NCBI GenBank assembly: GCA_022711465.1
Contig: JAKLEZ010000001.1
Span: 186,001 to 250,000, forward strand
Direction: 5' to 3'
DNA: 64,000 bases
Origin: Planctomycetota bacterium
GTDB lineage: Bacteria; Planctomycetota; Phycisphaerae; UBA1845; PWPN01
The notes beneath the pieces were generated by a model. It was not told the origin of the DNA. It was given only the letters and a program-made list of their open reading frames with translations, and did no database searches. Numbering within the stretch: the stretch's first letter is position 1; each line of letters starts with the position of its first letter. Shown in pieces: positions 28,172 through 37,147 of this stretch. The position numbers were made by a program, and so were the translations under genes.

Positions 28172-29146
28172 TCAACCCGGGAAGGCGGCGGTCGCTCTTT
28201 CCAAGATCCGGCCGTCTTCGCCACGACTCAGGAACAATGCAGCCATCTTCCTTCGTTCGGCAAGAGCCCCGCCTTCCTCCGCCCCCAGAACCATCAAGGC
28301 CGTGGCCCATGCGTCCGCCGACTCGCCATCGTCGGCAATCACGGTGACCGAGGCCAGCGAGTGCCCCACCGGGCGACCGGTCCGCGGATCGATGGTGTGG
28401 GAGATCCGCTTGCCATCCCGGATGTAGAAGACCCGGTAGTCTCCGGTCGTGGCAATGGCCTGGTCGATCAACGGAACAACCCGGTGGATCTCCACGTCAT
28501 CCGCCACCGGACGTTCGATCGCGATCCGCCAGGGCTGCCCTTCGAGATTGCATCCCCGAACCCGCACCTCGCCGCCAACCTCCACCATGTAGTCGCCCAT
28601 GCCGCGCCGGTCCAGAACCGCCGCCACCCGATCGGCGCCGTAACCCTTGGCGATGGCCGACAGATCACATCGTACCTTCGAGTGCCTCTTCCGAATGGTC
28701 CCCGCCGCGGAATCCAGTTCCAGCTTCTGGTACCCGATGGACGGACGCAGCGCAACCAGCTCCTCCTCGGAGGGCAGATTCACCCGAAAGGGATCCGGGC
28801 CAAACCCGTACAGATTGACGATCGGCCCAACCGTGATGTCGAACGCCCCGCCGGACTCCTCCCCAATCTGAATCGCCCGCCGGAACACATGGAAAGTCTC
28901 GGCCGACATCGGAAACGGAGAGCCATCCTCGTGCCGGTTGAACCGCGACAGCTCCGAATCCGGCAGGTAAACCGACATCCCCTGCTGCACCGAGCGCAGC
29001 GCTCCCTCGACCGCCTCCTGCAGCGATTCCAGATCGCCCGGCACAGGCCGGCCGCGACCTGCATACTTGACCGTATACGCCGTTCCCATCGTCTGCCCAG
29101 TCCATGTGCCGAGACGACGCCTTCGGAAACGGGACCATCTGAACAC
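28172..29146 (-). CDS. apbE: FAD:protein FMN transferase (ApbE family)
   Basis: The protein has 324 residues from GTG 29146, with GGAGGAG seven bases upstream. ApbE moves FMN from FAD onto a Thr of target flavoproteins such as NqrB/NqrC and RnfD/RnfG. Motifs: QTMGTAYTVKY, SGGAFDITVGPIVNLYGFG, VRCDLSAIAKGYGADRVA, YMVEVGGEVRVRG, SHTIDPRTGRPVGH and ADAWATALMVLG (the Mg-binding Asp region). The short basic N-terminus lacks a clear lipobox, so export is uncertain. No target flavoprotein is in the window. Confidence 0.92.
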   Translation of the reverse strand: MFRWSRFRRRRLGTWTGQTMGTAYTVKYAGRGRPVPGDLESLQEAVEGALRSVQQGMSVYLPDSELSRFNRHEDGSPFPMSAETFHVFRRAIQIGEESGGAFDITVGPIVNLYGFGPDPFRVNLPSEEELVALRPSIGYQKLELDSAAGTIRKRHSKVRCDLSAIAKGYGADRVAAVLDRRGMGDYMVEVGGEVRVRGCNLEGQPWRIAIERPVADDVEIHRVVPLIDQAIATTGDYRVFYIRDGKRISHTIDPRTGRPVGHSLASVTVIADDGESADAWATALMVLGAEEGGALAERRKMAALFLSRGEDGRILERATAAFPG

Positions 29147-29337
29147 GACCGCACTCCTCCGCCCTACGGCGCCCTACCCGCCCTGGCCGGGGCTTCGTCC
29201 CTGCCTCCTCGCAAAGCCGCCTCGGCCCAGGCCGACATCATACCCGATCGGATCCCCTTCTCCCTTCCGACGATACGCGGCACGCCACGGTGACAGACTC
29301 ACTCTGCCGCTAGGAAGATGCCTCAGGCCATGGTACA

Positions 29338-31674
29338 ATGAGGCTGCGGAACAAAGCCCCTGTTGGACGCTTCTGGCCTATGCTGAGGAGGAACCAGCGA
29401 GTCACTGCGCCGTGGATTCCGGTGGCAAGTACCTGCCGCCCACACGTGGCGACTTGGACGATTCGGCCACTGCGACGCCCGGTTCCGGTCATCGCCCTGC
29501 TGATGACCCTTGTCGCCCGTCCGGCAACCGTCTGGTCGGCCGACCCGCCGCTGCAGGCCTGGGGGCAGAACGTCTATCAGAAGATCAACGAGTCACTCAG
29601 GGTGCCGGGCTCCAACCTGTACGCCGAGGCCGCTTCGCTCAGCGGGGACCGTTATGGCGGCGACGGCGGCTTCGCCTACGTCTGGCCGGTCGCCACCCAG
29701 TTTCGCGTACTCAACGCCCTGGTGCGGATCGACCCGACCGCCTACGCCCCCATTCTCCAGGCCTTCGCCGACGAACTCCACGCCCGCTACTGGCGAAACG
29801 GCACCGGCGCTGCCGGCGGCTACCGGTCCGGGGTCAGCTCCGGCGCTACGCTCTTCTACGACGACAACGGCCACCTCGTTGTCTCTCTGGCCGAGGCCTA
29901 TAACCTGACCGGCGAGCCACGGTACCTCGACCGCGCGATCGCAGCCTACAACTTCGTCATATCCGGCGAGGACCTGGCCGGCGGAGGCGGCATCTACTTC
30001 AGCGTACCCGACCGCTCATCCAAGGACGCCATCTCCACGCTCCAGGCGGTGCGCGCCGCCCTGCTGCTCTACCCAATCACCGGCCAGACGCGATACCTCG
30101 ACGACGCAACCCGCCTCTATGCCTGGGCCGCCTCCCATATTCAGCAGTCCAACGGCCTCTTCAAGGAGCGATTCCTGCTCACCGGAAGCAACGCCGGCAC
30201 GAGCGACGGACACACGCTCATCAACAGCGCCGGCATCGGCATCTCCTGCAACCTCCTCTTCTACGATGCCACCGGCACTATCGCCGACCTCCGCGAGGCC
30301 CAGCGCATCGGCCGCGCATCCGTCGTGGCCTACTTCACCGACGGAGCCATCCGAGACGAGGGCTACTGGGCCTTCGAGCTCGTAGACGCCCTCGACAACC
30401 TCTACCTCCACGACTGCAATCCCACCTGGCTCCAGACCGTCGTGACCGCCATGACCTGGCTCCACACCAACCGCGAAGACCCCAACGGCCACTATGGCCG
30501 ACTGTGGTCCCGCGATCCCTATACACCCGGCACCATCCGCACATCCTGGGAATTGAACGACCAGGCGGCCGTCGCCCGATCCTACCTGTACACCGCCGCG
30601 ACCGTGACGACACCGCGACCGTTCGTCACCGCCGCCGACGACACCATCACCGGCTTCTACCAGGGTGCCCTCGGCGGCAACCATGTCGCCTCCAGCGCCG
30701 GCAGCGGCGCCGGCCAGTACCCCGCGACCCAGCCGCCGGCCAAAGCGATCGACGACAACGCGACCACGAAATACCTGAACTACGGCAACGGTAGCTCGGC
30801 GACGACCAGCCCCACCAAGGGCGTCGGTACCGGCTTCTGCATCACCCCCGCCGCCACCATCGGGGCCAGCATCGTGACCGGCATCCAGATCGTCACCGCC
30901 GGCGACACCCCCAGCCGCGACCCCCTCACCGTCTCCGTCGAAGGTACGAGCGCAACCGGCAACTTCAACCTGGGATCGACCTGGACACCCATCGCCGACA
31001 ACGTCAACCTGGGAATCGACACCGACCCCGGCCGGCAAAGCTACGGTCCGCTCATCCTCTTCAACAATGACCGGCCGTACCGCAGCTATCGGGTCATGGT
31101 GAAATCGCAGCGCGGCATCGCCAACAGCGTCCAGTACGCCGAAATGAGACTGGTCGGCACACCCGTCGACCTCACGCCTCCCGGCCCCGTCGCGGAGGTC
31201 ACGACAACCACCGCCTACCACCACATCACCTTGTCCTGGACGAACCCCGCCGACCCGGACTTCGCCGGAACCAGGATCGTGTTCAAGACGACCGGCTATC
31301 CGACCGGCCCGACCGACGGCACGCTGCTCACGGATCAGCCCGGCGTCCCAGACGCCCGCGACCAGTACGTGCATGCCGGCGCGGACTGCAATACGCCGTA
31401 CTACTACGCCATCTTCGCCTACGACGCGGCCCTCAACTACGCCCCGGGGCCGGCCACCCCGGTTGCCAGAATCCAATGCTCCGACTTCGATGTGGACAGC
31501 GACGTGGACCTGGACGACTTCGCCTTCCTCCAGCGATGCCTGTCGGGCAACGCCGTCAGCTATGCACTAGGCTGCGCCTCCGCCGATCTGGACGCCGACG
31601 GCGATGCCGACCCGCAGGACCTCCGACTGTTCTATCCCTGCCTCACCGGCCCCGACCAGCCCCCGGGATGCTGA
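29338..31674 (+). CDS. Secreted GH76-like mannanase with discoidin/FN3 region and EF-hand tail
   Basis: The frame gives 778 residues from ATG 29338. That ATG overlaps an extended -10-like element (TGGTACAAT, 29331-29339), so translation may start further in, before the hydrophobic segment PVPVIALLMTLVARPATVWS. Residues about 75-420 are an (alpha/alpha)6 barrel with GH76 marks: YDDNGHLVVSLAEAYNLTGEPRY, whose adjacent Asp pair fits the catalytic pair of GH76 alpha-1,6-mannanases, and DEGYWAFELVDALDNLY. Residues about 430-620 look like a carbohydrate-binding module and about 625-710 like FN3. The tail has DFDVDSDVDLDDFAFLQ and DLDADGDADPQDLRLF. Confidence 0.72.
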   Translation: MRLRNKAPVGRFWPMLRRNQRVTAPWIPVASTCRPHVATWTIRPLRRPVPVIALLMTLVARPATVWSADPPLQAWGQNVYQKINESLRVPGSNLYAEAASLSGDRYGGDGGFAYVWPVATQFRVLNALVRIDPTAYAPILQAFADELHARYWRNGTGAAGGYRSGVSSGATLFYDDNGHLVVSLAEAYNLTGEPRYLDRAIAAYNFVISGEDLAGGGGIYFSVPDRSSKDAISTLQAVRAALLLYPITGQTRYLDDATRLYAWAASHIQQSNGLFKERFLLTGSNAGTSDGHTLINSAGIGISCNLLFYDATGTIADLREAQRIGRASVVAYFTDGAIRDEGYWAFELVDALDNLYLHDCNPTWLQTVVTAMTWLHTNREDPNGHYGRLWSRDPYTPGTIRTSWELNDQAAVARSYLYTAATVTTPRPFVTAADDTITGFYQGALGGNHVASSAGSGAGQYPATQPPAKAIDDNATTKYLNYGNGSSATTSPTKGVGTGFCITPAATIGASIVTGIQIVTAGDTPSRDPLTVSVEGTSATGNFNLGSTWTPIADNVNLGIDTDPGRQSYGPLILFNNDRPYRSYRVMVKSQRGIANSVQYAEMRLVGTPVDLTPPGPVAEVTTTTAYHHITLSWTNPADPDFAGTRIVFKTTGYPTGPTDGTLLTDQPGVPDARDQYVHAGADCNTPYYYAIFAYDAALNYAPGPATPVARIQCSDFDVDSDVDLDDFAFLQRCLSGNAVSYALGCASADLDADGDADPQDLRLFYPCLTGPDQPPGC

Positions 31675-31890
31675 AGCCCTGCAAACGTCCAGAACCCCAC
31701 CACAGCCGACCTTCACTTCCCGCGTTCAACCGGGACACCTGTGGTGTTTCTCATCCTGGTTCCCAACTCCCCCTGCCGCCCTTGCGTTCGAGGGCTGTCC
31801 CGGCCATGATCCACACTACCGCCGTGAGGCGGCCAGACGTCGCTGGCGTCCATCCCAGCATTCCAAAAACAGGGTACCAAGGAAGTGACC

Positions 31891-33951
31891 ATGCGATCGA
31901 TGATCGTCCGCTCGCCGATCCTGCTGTCGATGCTCATCGCCTCCGCCGCGGCCGCTGATGAGGGCATGTGGTTGCTGAGCAACCCGCCGACCGCCACGCT
32001 CCGCTCCAAGTACAACTTCGACCCGACGCCGGCCTGGCTGGAGCACCTGCAGAAGGCAACCGTGCGGATAGGCGGTGGCACCGGCTCACTGGTCTCCGCC
32101 GACGGGCTCATCCTGACCAACCACCACGTCGGCTCGGACCAGATCTACAACCTCAGCACCCCGGATCGCGACCTCCTCAAGACCGGCTTCATCGCCCGCA
32201 CCCGCGACCAGGAACTCAAATGCAGGGACCTGGAGATCAAGCTTCTCTGGTCAATCGAGGACGTCACCGATAAGGTCAATGCGGCCGCCGATCCATCCCT
32301 GTCCGTGGCCAAGGCCTTTGAAGCCCGCCGTAAGGCCATGACCCGCATCGAACAGGAATCCAAAGACGCCACCGGGCTCGACAGCGAGATCGTCACCCTC
32401 TACAAAGGCGGCCGATACCACCTCTACCGGTACCGCCGGTATACCGACGTCCGCCTGGTCATGGCCCCCGAGCAGAGCGCCGCCTTCTTCGGCGGTGACG
32501 TTGACAACTTCGAGTTCCCGCGTTTCAACCTCGATTGCTGCTTCTTCCGCGTCTATGAAAACGACAAACCCCTCAAGGCCGAACACTACCTCCGGGTGAG
32601 CACCGAAGGTTCCCACGACGGCGAACTCCTCCTGGTCGCCGGCCATCCCGGCCACACCCAACGGCTGATCACCGCCGACCACCTCCGCTTCCTGCGCGAT
32701 GTGGAGATGCCCGACAGCCTCCGCCGCCTCTGGCGCCGCGAAGCCCAAATGAACGTGTTCTGCAGCCGCAGCCCGGAACACGCCCGCATCGGGCACGACG
32801 CTCTCCTGGGCATCGAGAACGGCCGCAAGGCCCGAACCGGCATCTACGCCGGCCTCCTCGATCCGGCGGTCATGACCGCCCGCGAGCAGGCCGATGCCAG
32901 GCTGAAGGCCGTGGCCGCCACCCAACCGGCCCTGGCCGACGGCAATCCGTGGGAACGCCTGGTCACCGCCCGGAAGCTCTACGGGGCCTTCTTCCAGCGA
33001 CACCGTGCCCTGGGCGGCGGGCTGGGCTCAACCCTCTTCGGAATGGCCGTGACCGTCGTCCGCCTGTCAGAAGAACTACCCAAGCCGTCGCCGGACCGCC
33101 TCCGCGAATACCGCGACTCCGAACTCGAATCCGTGTATCTGGGACTCTACTCGCCGTCACCCATCTACGAGGCCCTCGAAATCGAAGCCCTGACCAGCGG
33201 ACTGTCGCTTCTGGCGGAGACCCTCGGAGCCGACGACCCCGCCGTGGTCAGAGCCCTGGACGGCCGGCCCCCGGCAGCCCGGGCGGAACAGCTCGTCAAA
33301 GGCTGCACGCTCAAGAACATCGAGACCCGAAAGCGGCTGGTCAAGGAGGGCAAGAAGGCCGTCGAGGCGAGCCCGGATCCCATGATCCGCCTGGCCATCA
33401 CCATGGACCCGGAAAGCCGGACCCTCCGCAAACGCTTCGAGGACGAGATCGAAGGCGTCGAGCGCGATGCCTATGCCAGGATCGCCGCCGTCCAGTTTGC
33501 CCTGTACGGCGAGTCCCTGTACCCCGACGCAACCGGCACCCTCCGACTCGCCTTCGGCCAGGTCAAAGGCTATGAGCACGACGGCACAACCATACCTCCT
33601 TATACTACCATCGCGGGGTGGTTCGAGCGATACAAGGAGCGCGGCCCGCAACCCCCGTTCGAGATTCCCAAGTCATGGCTCAACCGCCGCGACCGGATCC
33701 GGCTCGATACCCCGTTCAACTTCGTGTTCACGGCGGACATCATCGGCGGCAACTCCGGCAGCCCGGTGGTCAATGCCCGCGGCGAGGTCGCCGGCCTGAT
33801 CTTCGACGGCAATATCCAGTCGCTCGTCTGGGACATCGCCTACGATGATCGCCAGGGCCGGGCCGTGGCCGTCGACATCCGGGCCATTATAGAGGCTTTA
33901 AGAAGTGTCTACGACTTGGGCTTCCTGGCCGACGAGCTGACCCGGCGCTGA
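31891..33951 (+). CDS. S46-family dipeptidyl-peptidase
   Basis: The protein has 686 residues from ATG 31891, with AAGGA upstream (GTG 31885 is an alternative). The signal peptide ends near IASAAAADEGMW. S46 peptidases (DPP7/DPP11 type) release dipeptides from peptide N-termini in the periplasm. The chymotrypsin-like halves are split by a helical domain. Catalytic motifs: His in LILTNHHVGSDQIY, Asp in GGDVDNFEFPRFNLD, Ser in IIGGNSGSPVVNARG. The DEGMWL start is also typical, because the mature N-terminal region lines the substrate pocket. The length fits the family (about 700). No neighbouring gene is obviously linked. Confidence 0.92.
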   Translation: MRSMIVRSPILLSMLIASAAAADEGMWLLSNPPTATLRSKYNFDPTPAWLEHLQKATVRIGGGTGSLVSADGLILTNHHVGSDQIYNLSTPDRDLLKTGFIARTRDQELKCRDLEIKLLWSIEDVTDKVNAAADPSLSVAKAFEARRKAMTRIEQESKDATGLDSEIVTLYKGGRYHLYRYRRYTDVRLVMAPEQSAAFFGGDVDNFEFPRFNLDCCFFRVYENDKPLKAEHYLRVSTEGSHDGELLLVAGHPGHTQRLITADHLRFLRDVEMPDSLRRLWRREAQMNVFCSRSPEHARIGHDALLGIENGRKARTGIYAGLLDPAVMTAREQADARLKAVAATQPALADGNPWERLVTARKLYGAFFQRHRALGGGLGSTLFGMAVTVVRLSEELPKPSPDRLREYRDSELESVYLGLYSPSPIYEALEIEALTSGLSLLAETLGADDPAVVRALDGRPPAARAEQLVKGCTLKNIETRKRLVKEGKKAVEASPDPMIRLAITMDPESRTLRKRFEDEIEGVERDAYARIAAVQFALYGESLYPDATGTLRLAFGQVKGYEHDGTTIPPYTTIAGWFERYKERGPQPPFEIPKSWLNRRDRIRLDTPFNFVFTADIIGGNSGSPVVNARGEVAGLIFDGNIQSLVWDIAYDDRQGRAVAVDIRAIIEALRSVYDLGFLADELTRR

Positions 33952-33975
33952 CCCTGGCGAGCCGAAGGCCAGGTG

Positions 33976-34788
33976 TCACCAGGGAGACGCCGGTGCCACC
34001 CTCGCCGGAACCGGATCCCTGTGGCCGGCGGCAATCAGGGCCGCACCGAGCGCCCCGGTCATCCGCGGATCCGGAGCCACCTGCAGCGGATGCCCCAGGG
34101 CGGTCGCTAACGCGTCCGACATGCCCGGCACCAGGGCCACCCCGCCGGTGAACACGATCGGTGGATCCAGATGCCGGCCGGCCATGGCCACAACCCGGTT
34201 CGCCATCGAGGCCTGAACCCCCGCAGCCAGATCCGCCGGCGGCGTGCGCGACGCCAACAAACCAATGATCTCCGTCTCAGCAAACACCACACACATGCTG
34301 CTGATCGCCGCCGGCCGCTCGCTCCGCCGGGCCAGGGCACCCAGGGCGGACAGCTCAACACCCAGGCGAGCCGCAATAACTTCTAAAAACCTTCCAGACC
34401 CGGCCGCGCATCGGTCATTCATCGCGAAATCACGCACGCCGCCGTCACCGTCCAGCCGTATCAGCTTGCTGTCCTGCCCACCAATGTCAATCACCGTCCG
34501 GGCCCCGGGCAGCACGTGCCCCACGCCCACCGCGTGGCAGGTGATCTCCGTCACGGTGCTGTCGGCCATGCTCATGATGTTCCGCCCGTAACCGGTGGCA
34601 ACCACCCGGCCAAGATCCGACCGGGCCCGTCCAGTCTCGCCCAGCAGCCGATCAAGCAACGCTCCGGCCAGGGCATCCTGCTCGACACCCTGGTCGGCAA
34701 TCCCCGCGCCGACCATCGCGCCACGGAACCCATCCCATAGAACGATCTTGATGGTTCGAGAACCGGCGTCGATACCCGCGACGATCAT
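33976..34788 (-). CDS. 2-hydroxyacyl-CoA dehydratase activator (BadF/BcrA/HgdC-type ATPase)
   Basis: The protein has 270 residues. ASKHA-fold motifs: GIDAGSRTIKIVLWDG, VVATGYGRN, VIDIGGQDSKLI and FTGGVALVPGM. The two Cys that hold the inter-subunit [4Fe-4S] cluster of HgdC-type archerases are in NDRCAAGSGRFLE and SSMCVVFAETEIIG. The enzyme uses ATP hydrolysis to drive one electron into the partner dehydratase or double-cubane protein. It is the last gene of the minus-strand cassette and its start overlaps the end of the preceding subunit gene by four bases (34785-34788). Family call secure. Confidence 0.92.
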   Translation of the reverse strand: MIVAGIDAGSRTIKIVLWDGFRGAMVGAGIADQGVEQDALAGALLDRLLGETGRARSDLGRVVATGYGRNIMSMADSTVTEITCHAVGVGHVLPGARTVIDIGGQDSKLIRLDGDGGVRDFAMNDRCAAGSGRFLEVIAARLGVELSALGALARRSERPAAISSMCVVFAETEIIGLLASRTPPADLAAGVQASMANRVVAMAGRHLDPPIVFTGGVALVPGMSDALATALGHPLQVAPDPRMTGALGAALIAAGHRDPVPARVAPASPW

Positions 34789-36161
34789 GAGCCCCTCCTC
34801 CTCAACGCGGTCTCGATCAGGCCACCCAGCCGAGTAACCAGCCGCGGTCTGCAGGCGTCCGAAAGCGACGGCACCTCGATCTCCGCCACCGGAAGCCCCA
34901 GCCGCCGCACGCCCTCGGCGATCGCCTCACCTTCCAGGGCACAGTGACTGGCACCCGGAATGCGCGAAACGAGCACCGCCTCGGCCCCGAACCCGACCGC
35001 ATCCCGGCAGATCCGCTCCGCCCGATCGGACGCCGGCCCGACCATCGGATCAGCCAAAGCCATCCGAGCCAGGGCCTCCATCGGGCCAAGATCCTCCGGA
35101 ATAGGATCCAGGGCGTGACTGAAAAGGTACTCCGTCCCACATACCCGCCCGCCGCATGACTCGAGCAGGTTCATGACCTGCAGGTCCGCCACTGGATTCA
35201 CCCAGTACACGCGAACCGCGTCGGCCGGGAGAGTGCCCTTGCCCGATAGCACGCGAGCCGATACCTCCTCATGCAGGTCGCTGAGCACTCGAAGACTCTC
35301 GTCGAAATCAGAACAGAAGTGGATGGCCAGCATCTCCGCAACCAGCATCTCCAAGGCCGGCATCGGGCATCGCGCCGCGGTGAAGGCCTGTCGCCGCAGA
35401 TCGGCCAGGAGCCCCCGAGCCTGATTCGCCTTGCGAATCCCGGCGGCCAGGCGGGCATCATCGAGCCGGGAACCGGCCAGGCTTTGCAGCCCCTCCCGCA
35501 CCCGATCGAGTTCCGCGCGGACCACGGCCACCTGCTCGGCCGGGGCGACGAAACCGCCCGGCAGCTCGACCCGCCCTTCCCCCGACTCCGGTTTCCGCCG
35601 ATGCGGGATCTCCCACCACAAGATGGCGTGCCCCAGACCCTCCAGCCGCTGGGCGATGGCCGAGAAGTCGTCGCACGTCGCCCCCGCACTGCATACCAGC
35701 ATGTCCGGGATCGGGAAGTGCGCACCAGTGACGAATGCCCCCAGCATGGCCCGCACCGGACAGAACGAGTCGTTGATACCCAGCGAATCGGCGATCGAGA
35801 ACAGGCCCGCCCGCATCTCCATGACACAGGGGATCCACCAGGCCCCATCGGGATAGAAGGCCACCAGCTCAGGCACGCAGTGAGTCATCAGCGCTGTCGT
35901 CCCGAGGTCCTTCATGACTCCAACCAGTTTCTTGCCGTCCCGGCGAGCCTTACGCAGCCGATCCTCCTCGGTCAGCAGGAAGTTCCACAACCGCAACGCC
36001 GCCGGGGACGGGTCAAATCGGAGCCGAAGCAGCCGCCGATCACCGTCCTCGACGTGTCGCCGCAGCGGCCCCCCATACTCCGGCTCGCGCAGGCCCGCCG
36101 CGCGCAGCTCCTCGTAGCGACGATCCCACTGCTCGAGCGTGATGGACGCGAGGCCATTCAT
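34785..36161 (-). CDS. 2-hydroxyacyl-CoA dehydratase-type subunit (third paralogue)
   Basis: The protein has 458 residues from ATG 36161; ATGA overlaps the stop of the upstream gene. It belongs to the HgdA/HgdB/FldBC superfamily by pattern: GVMKDLGTTALMTHCVPELV, SFCPVRAMLGAF, PDMLVCSAGATCDDFSAI, WWEIPH, and SHCALEGEAIAEGVRRLGLP near the end. Several of these Cys could bind a [4Fe-4S] or larger cluster. The N-terminal 60 residues are an extension. It is probably a partner of the two other paralogues, receiving electrons from the ATPase encoded next. Substrate unknown. Confidence 0.8.
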   Translation of the reverse strand: MNGLASITLEQWDRRYEELRAAGLREPEYGGPLRRHVEDGDRRLLRLRFDPSPAALRLWNFLLTEEDRLRKARRDGKKLVGVMKDLGTTALMTHCVPELVAFYPDGAWWIPCVMEMRAGLFSIADSLGINDSFCPVRAMLGAFVTGAHFPIPDMLVCSAGATCDDFSAIAQRLEGLGHAILWWEIPHRRKPESGEGRVELPGGFVAPAEQVAVVRAELDRVREGLQSLAGSRLDDARLAAGIRKANQARGLLADLRRQAFTAARCPMPALEMLVAEMLAIHFCSDFDESLRVLSDLHEEVSARVLSGKGTLPADAVRVYWVNPVADLQVMNLLESCGGRVCGTEYLFSHALDPIPEDLGPMEALARMALADPMVGPASDRAERICRDAVGFGAEAVLVSRIPGASHCALEGEAIAEGVRRLGLPVAEIEVPSLSDACRPRLVTRLGGLIETALRRRGS

Positions 36162-37147
36162 CGAAGCACTTCCATGAACGCCTGCAGCCGGCCGCTGATC
36201 CGGGTACGGCAACCCGGGGTCGCTCCGTCAACATCCAGGTGCAGGACCGGCAATCCGAACCCCTCCCGGATCCGCACCAGTTCCGCCACCCACGTGTCGC
36301 ACCACAGGCAGGTGCGGAACACGATTCCCTGCACGCCTCGAGCCGCCAACTCGCGCCCCAACCATTCGAACAGGGCGCGGTTGGGACGACGGAAGGCGTC
36401 AGGGATGCGGCCGTACACCCGCGCCATCTCCTCCAGCGGCCGGTCCGCGAGGTGGGAGCGGTCATACGCGTCCGGCATGACCAACTCCCCGCTGGTCGTG
36501 GCGTCGAGGACCACGTTGCCGCCGAGACTCTCGATGATCTCGAACAGCTCTGCGTCCTCGGCCCAGAGCGGGCCACCAACCAGGGCCAGTTTGACGGCGT
36601 CGGCAGGTCCGGATGCCGAAGGGGAGAACGACACGCCCGGCCCCTGCTCGTCGAACTCTGCCAATAACCGGCTGAACCGGCTTCCCGAGCATCGCCGCCG
36701 ACACTCCTTGAGCGCGAAACGCGCCTGGTCGTAGGCCACCATCGTGTCCGCCAACCGGCGATCGTCCGGCGCTCTGCCGCCCAGGGAGACCAGGAACCGT
36801 CCCAGACGCCGCAGTTCGGAGACATAGATCTGCTGCCCGGCCGGCGTTTGCCAGGTGGTCGGCACGTTCATCAGCAACACCGGGCGGGAGTCTGTCCCCG
36901 GCAGCAAGCCTGCCGCCCGCCGCATCTGATCACACACCGTGGTGATGACCACCCCAGCTGTGTCCTCCGTCACACTCGCCGCCTCCATGGCCCGCAGGAC
37001 ATCGCGAGCATACGGACAGACACCCGCTCCGCCGGCCAGACCCGCGGCGGAGCGAGCGTCGCCCGGCCGAAAACGCCGCAGACGCAGATCGTGGGCTGCA
37101 ACCCACTCTGGAGGCACATAGGGACAGGTGGACAACACCGTCTTCAT
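36158..37147 (-). CDS. 2-hydroxyacyl-CoA dehydratase-type subunit (second paralogue)
   Basis: The protein has 329 residues from ATG 37147, again overlapping the upstream stop as ATGA. Superfamily marks: STCPYVPPEWVAAHD at the N-terminus, AGVCPYARDVLRAM, TTVCDQMRRAAGLL (the CDxxRR signature of this fold), VLLMNVPTTWQ and FRTCLWCDTWVAELVRIREG. Cys residues in the first three motifs are likely cluster ligands. It is shorter than its two neighbours. The tight overlaps on both sides imply a fixed-ratio complex with them. Confidence 0.82.
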   Translation of the reverse strand: MKTVLSTCPYVPPEWVAAHDLRLRRFRPGDARSAAGLAGGAGVCPYARDVLRAMEAASVTEDTAGVVITTVCDQMRRAAGLLPGTDSRPVLLMNVPTTWQTPAGQQIYVSELRRLGRFLVSLGGRAPDDRRLADTMVAYDQARFALKECRRRCSGSRFSRLLAEFDEQGPGVSFSPSASGPADAVKLALVGGPLWAEDAELFEIIESLGGNVVLDATTSGELVMPDAYDRSHLADRPLEEMARVYGRIPDAFRRPNRALFEWLGRELAARGVQGIVFRTCLWCDTWVAELVRIREGFGLPVLHLDVDGATPGCRTRISGRLQAFMEVLR

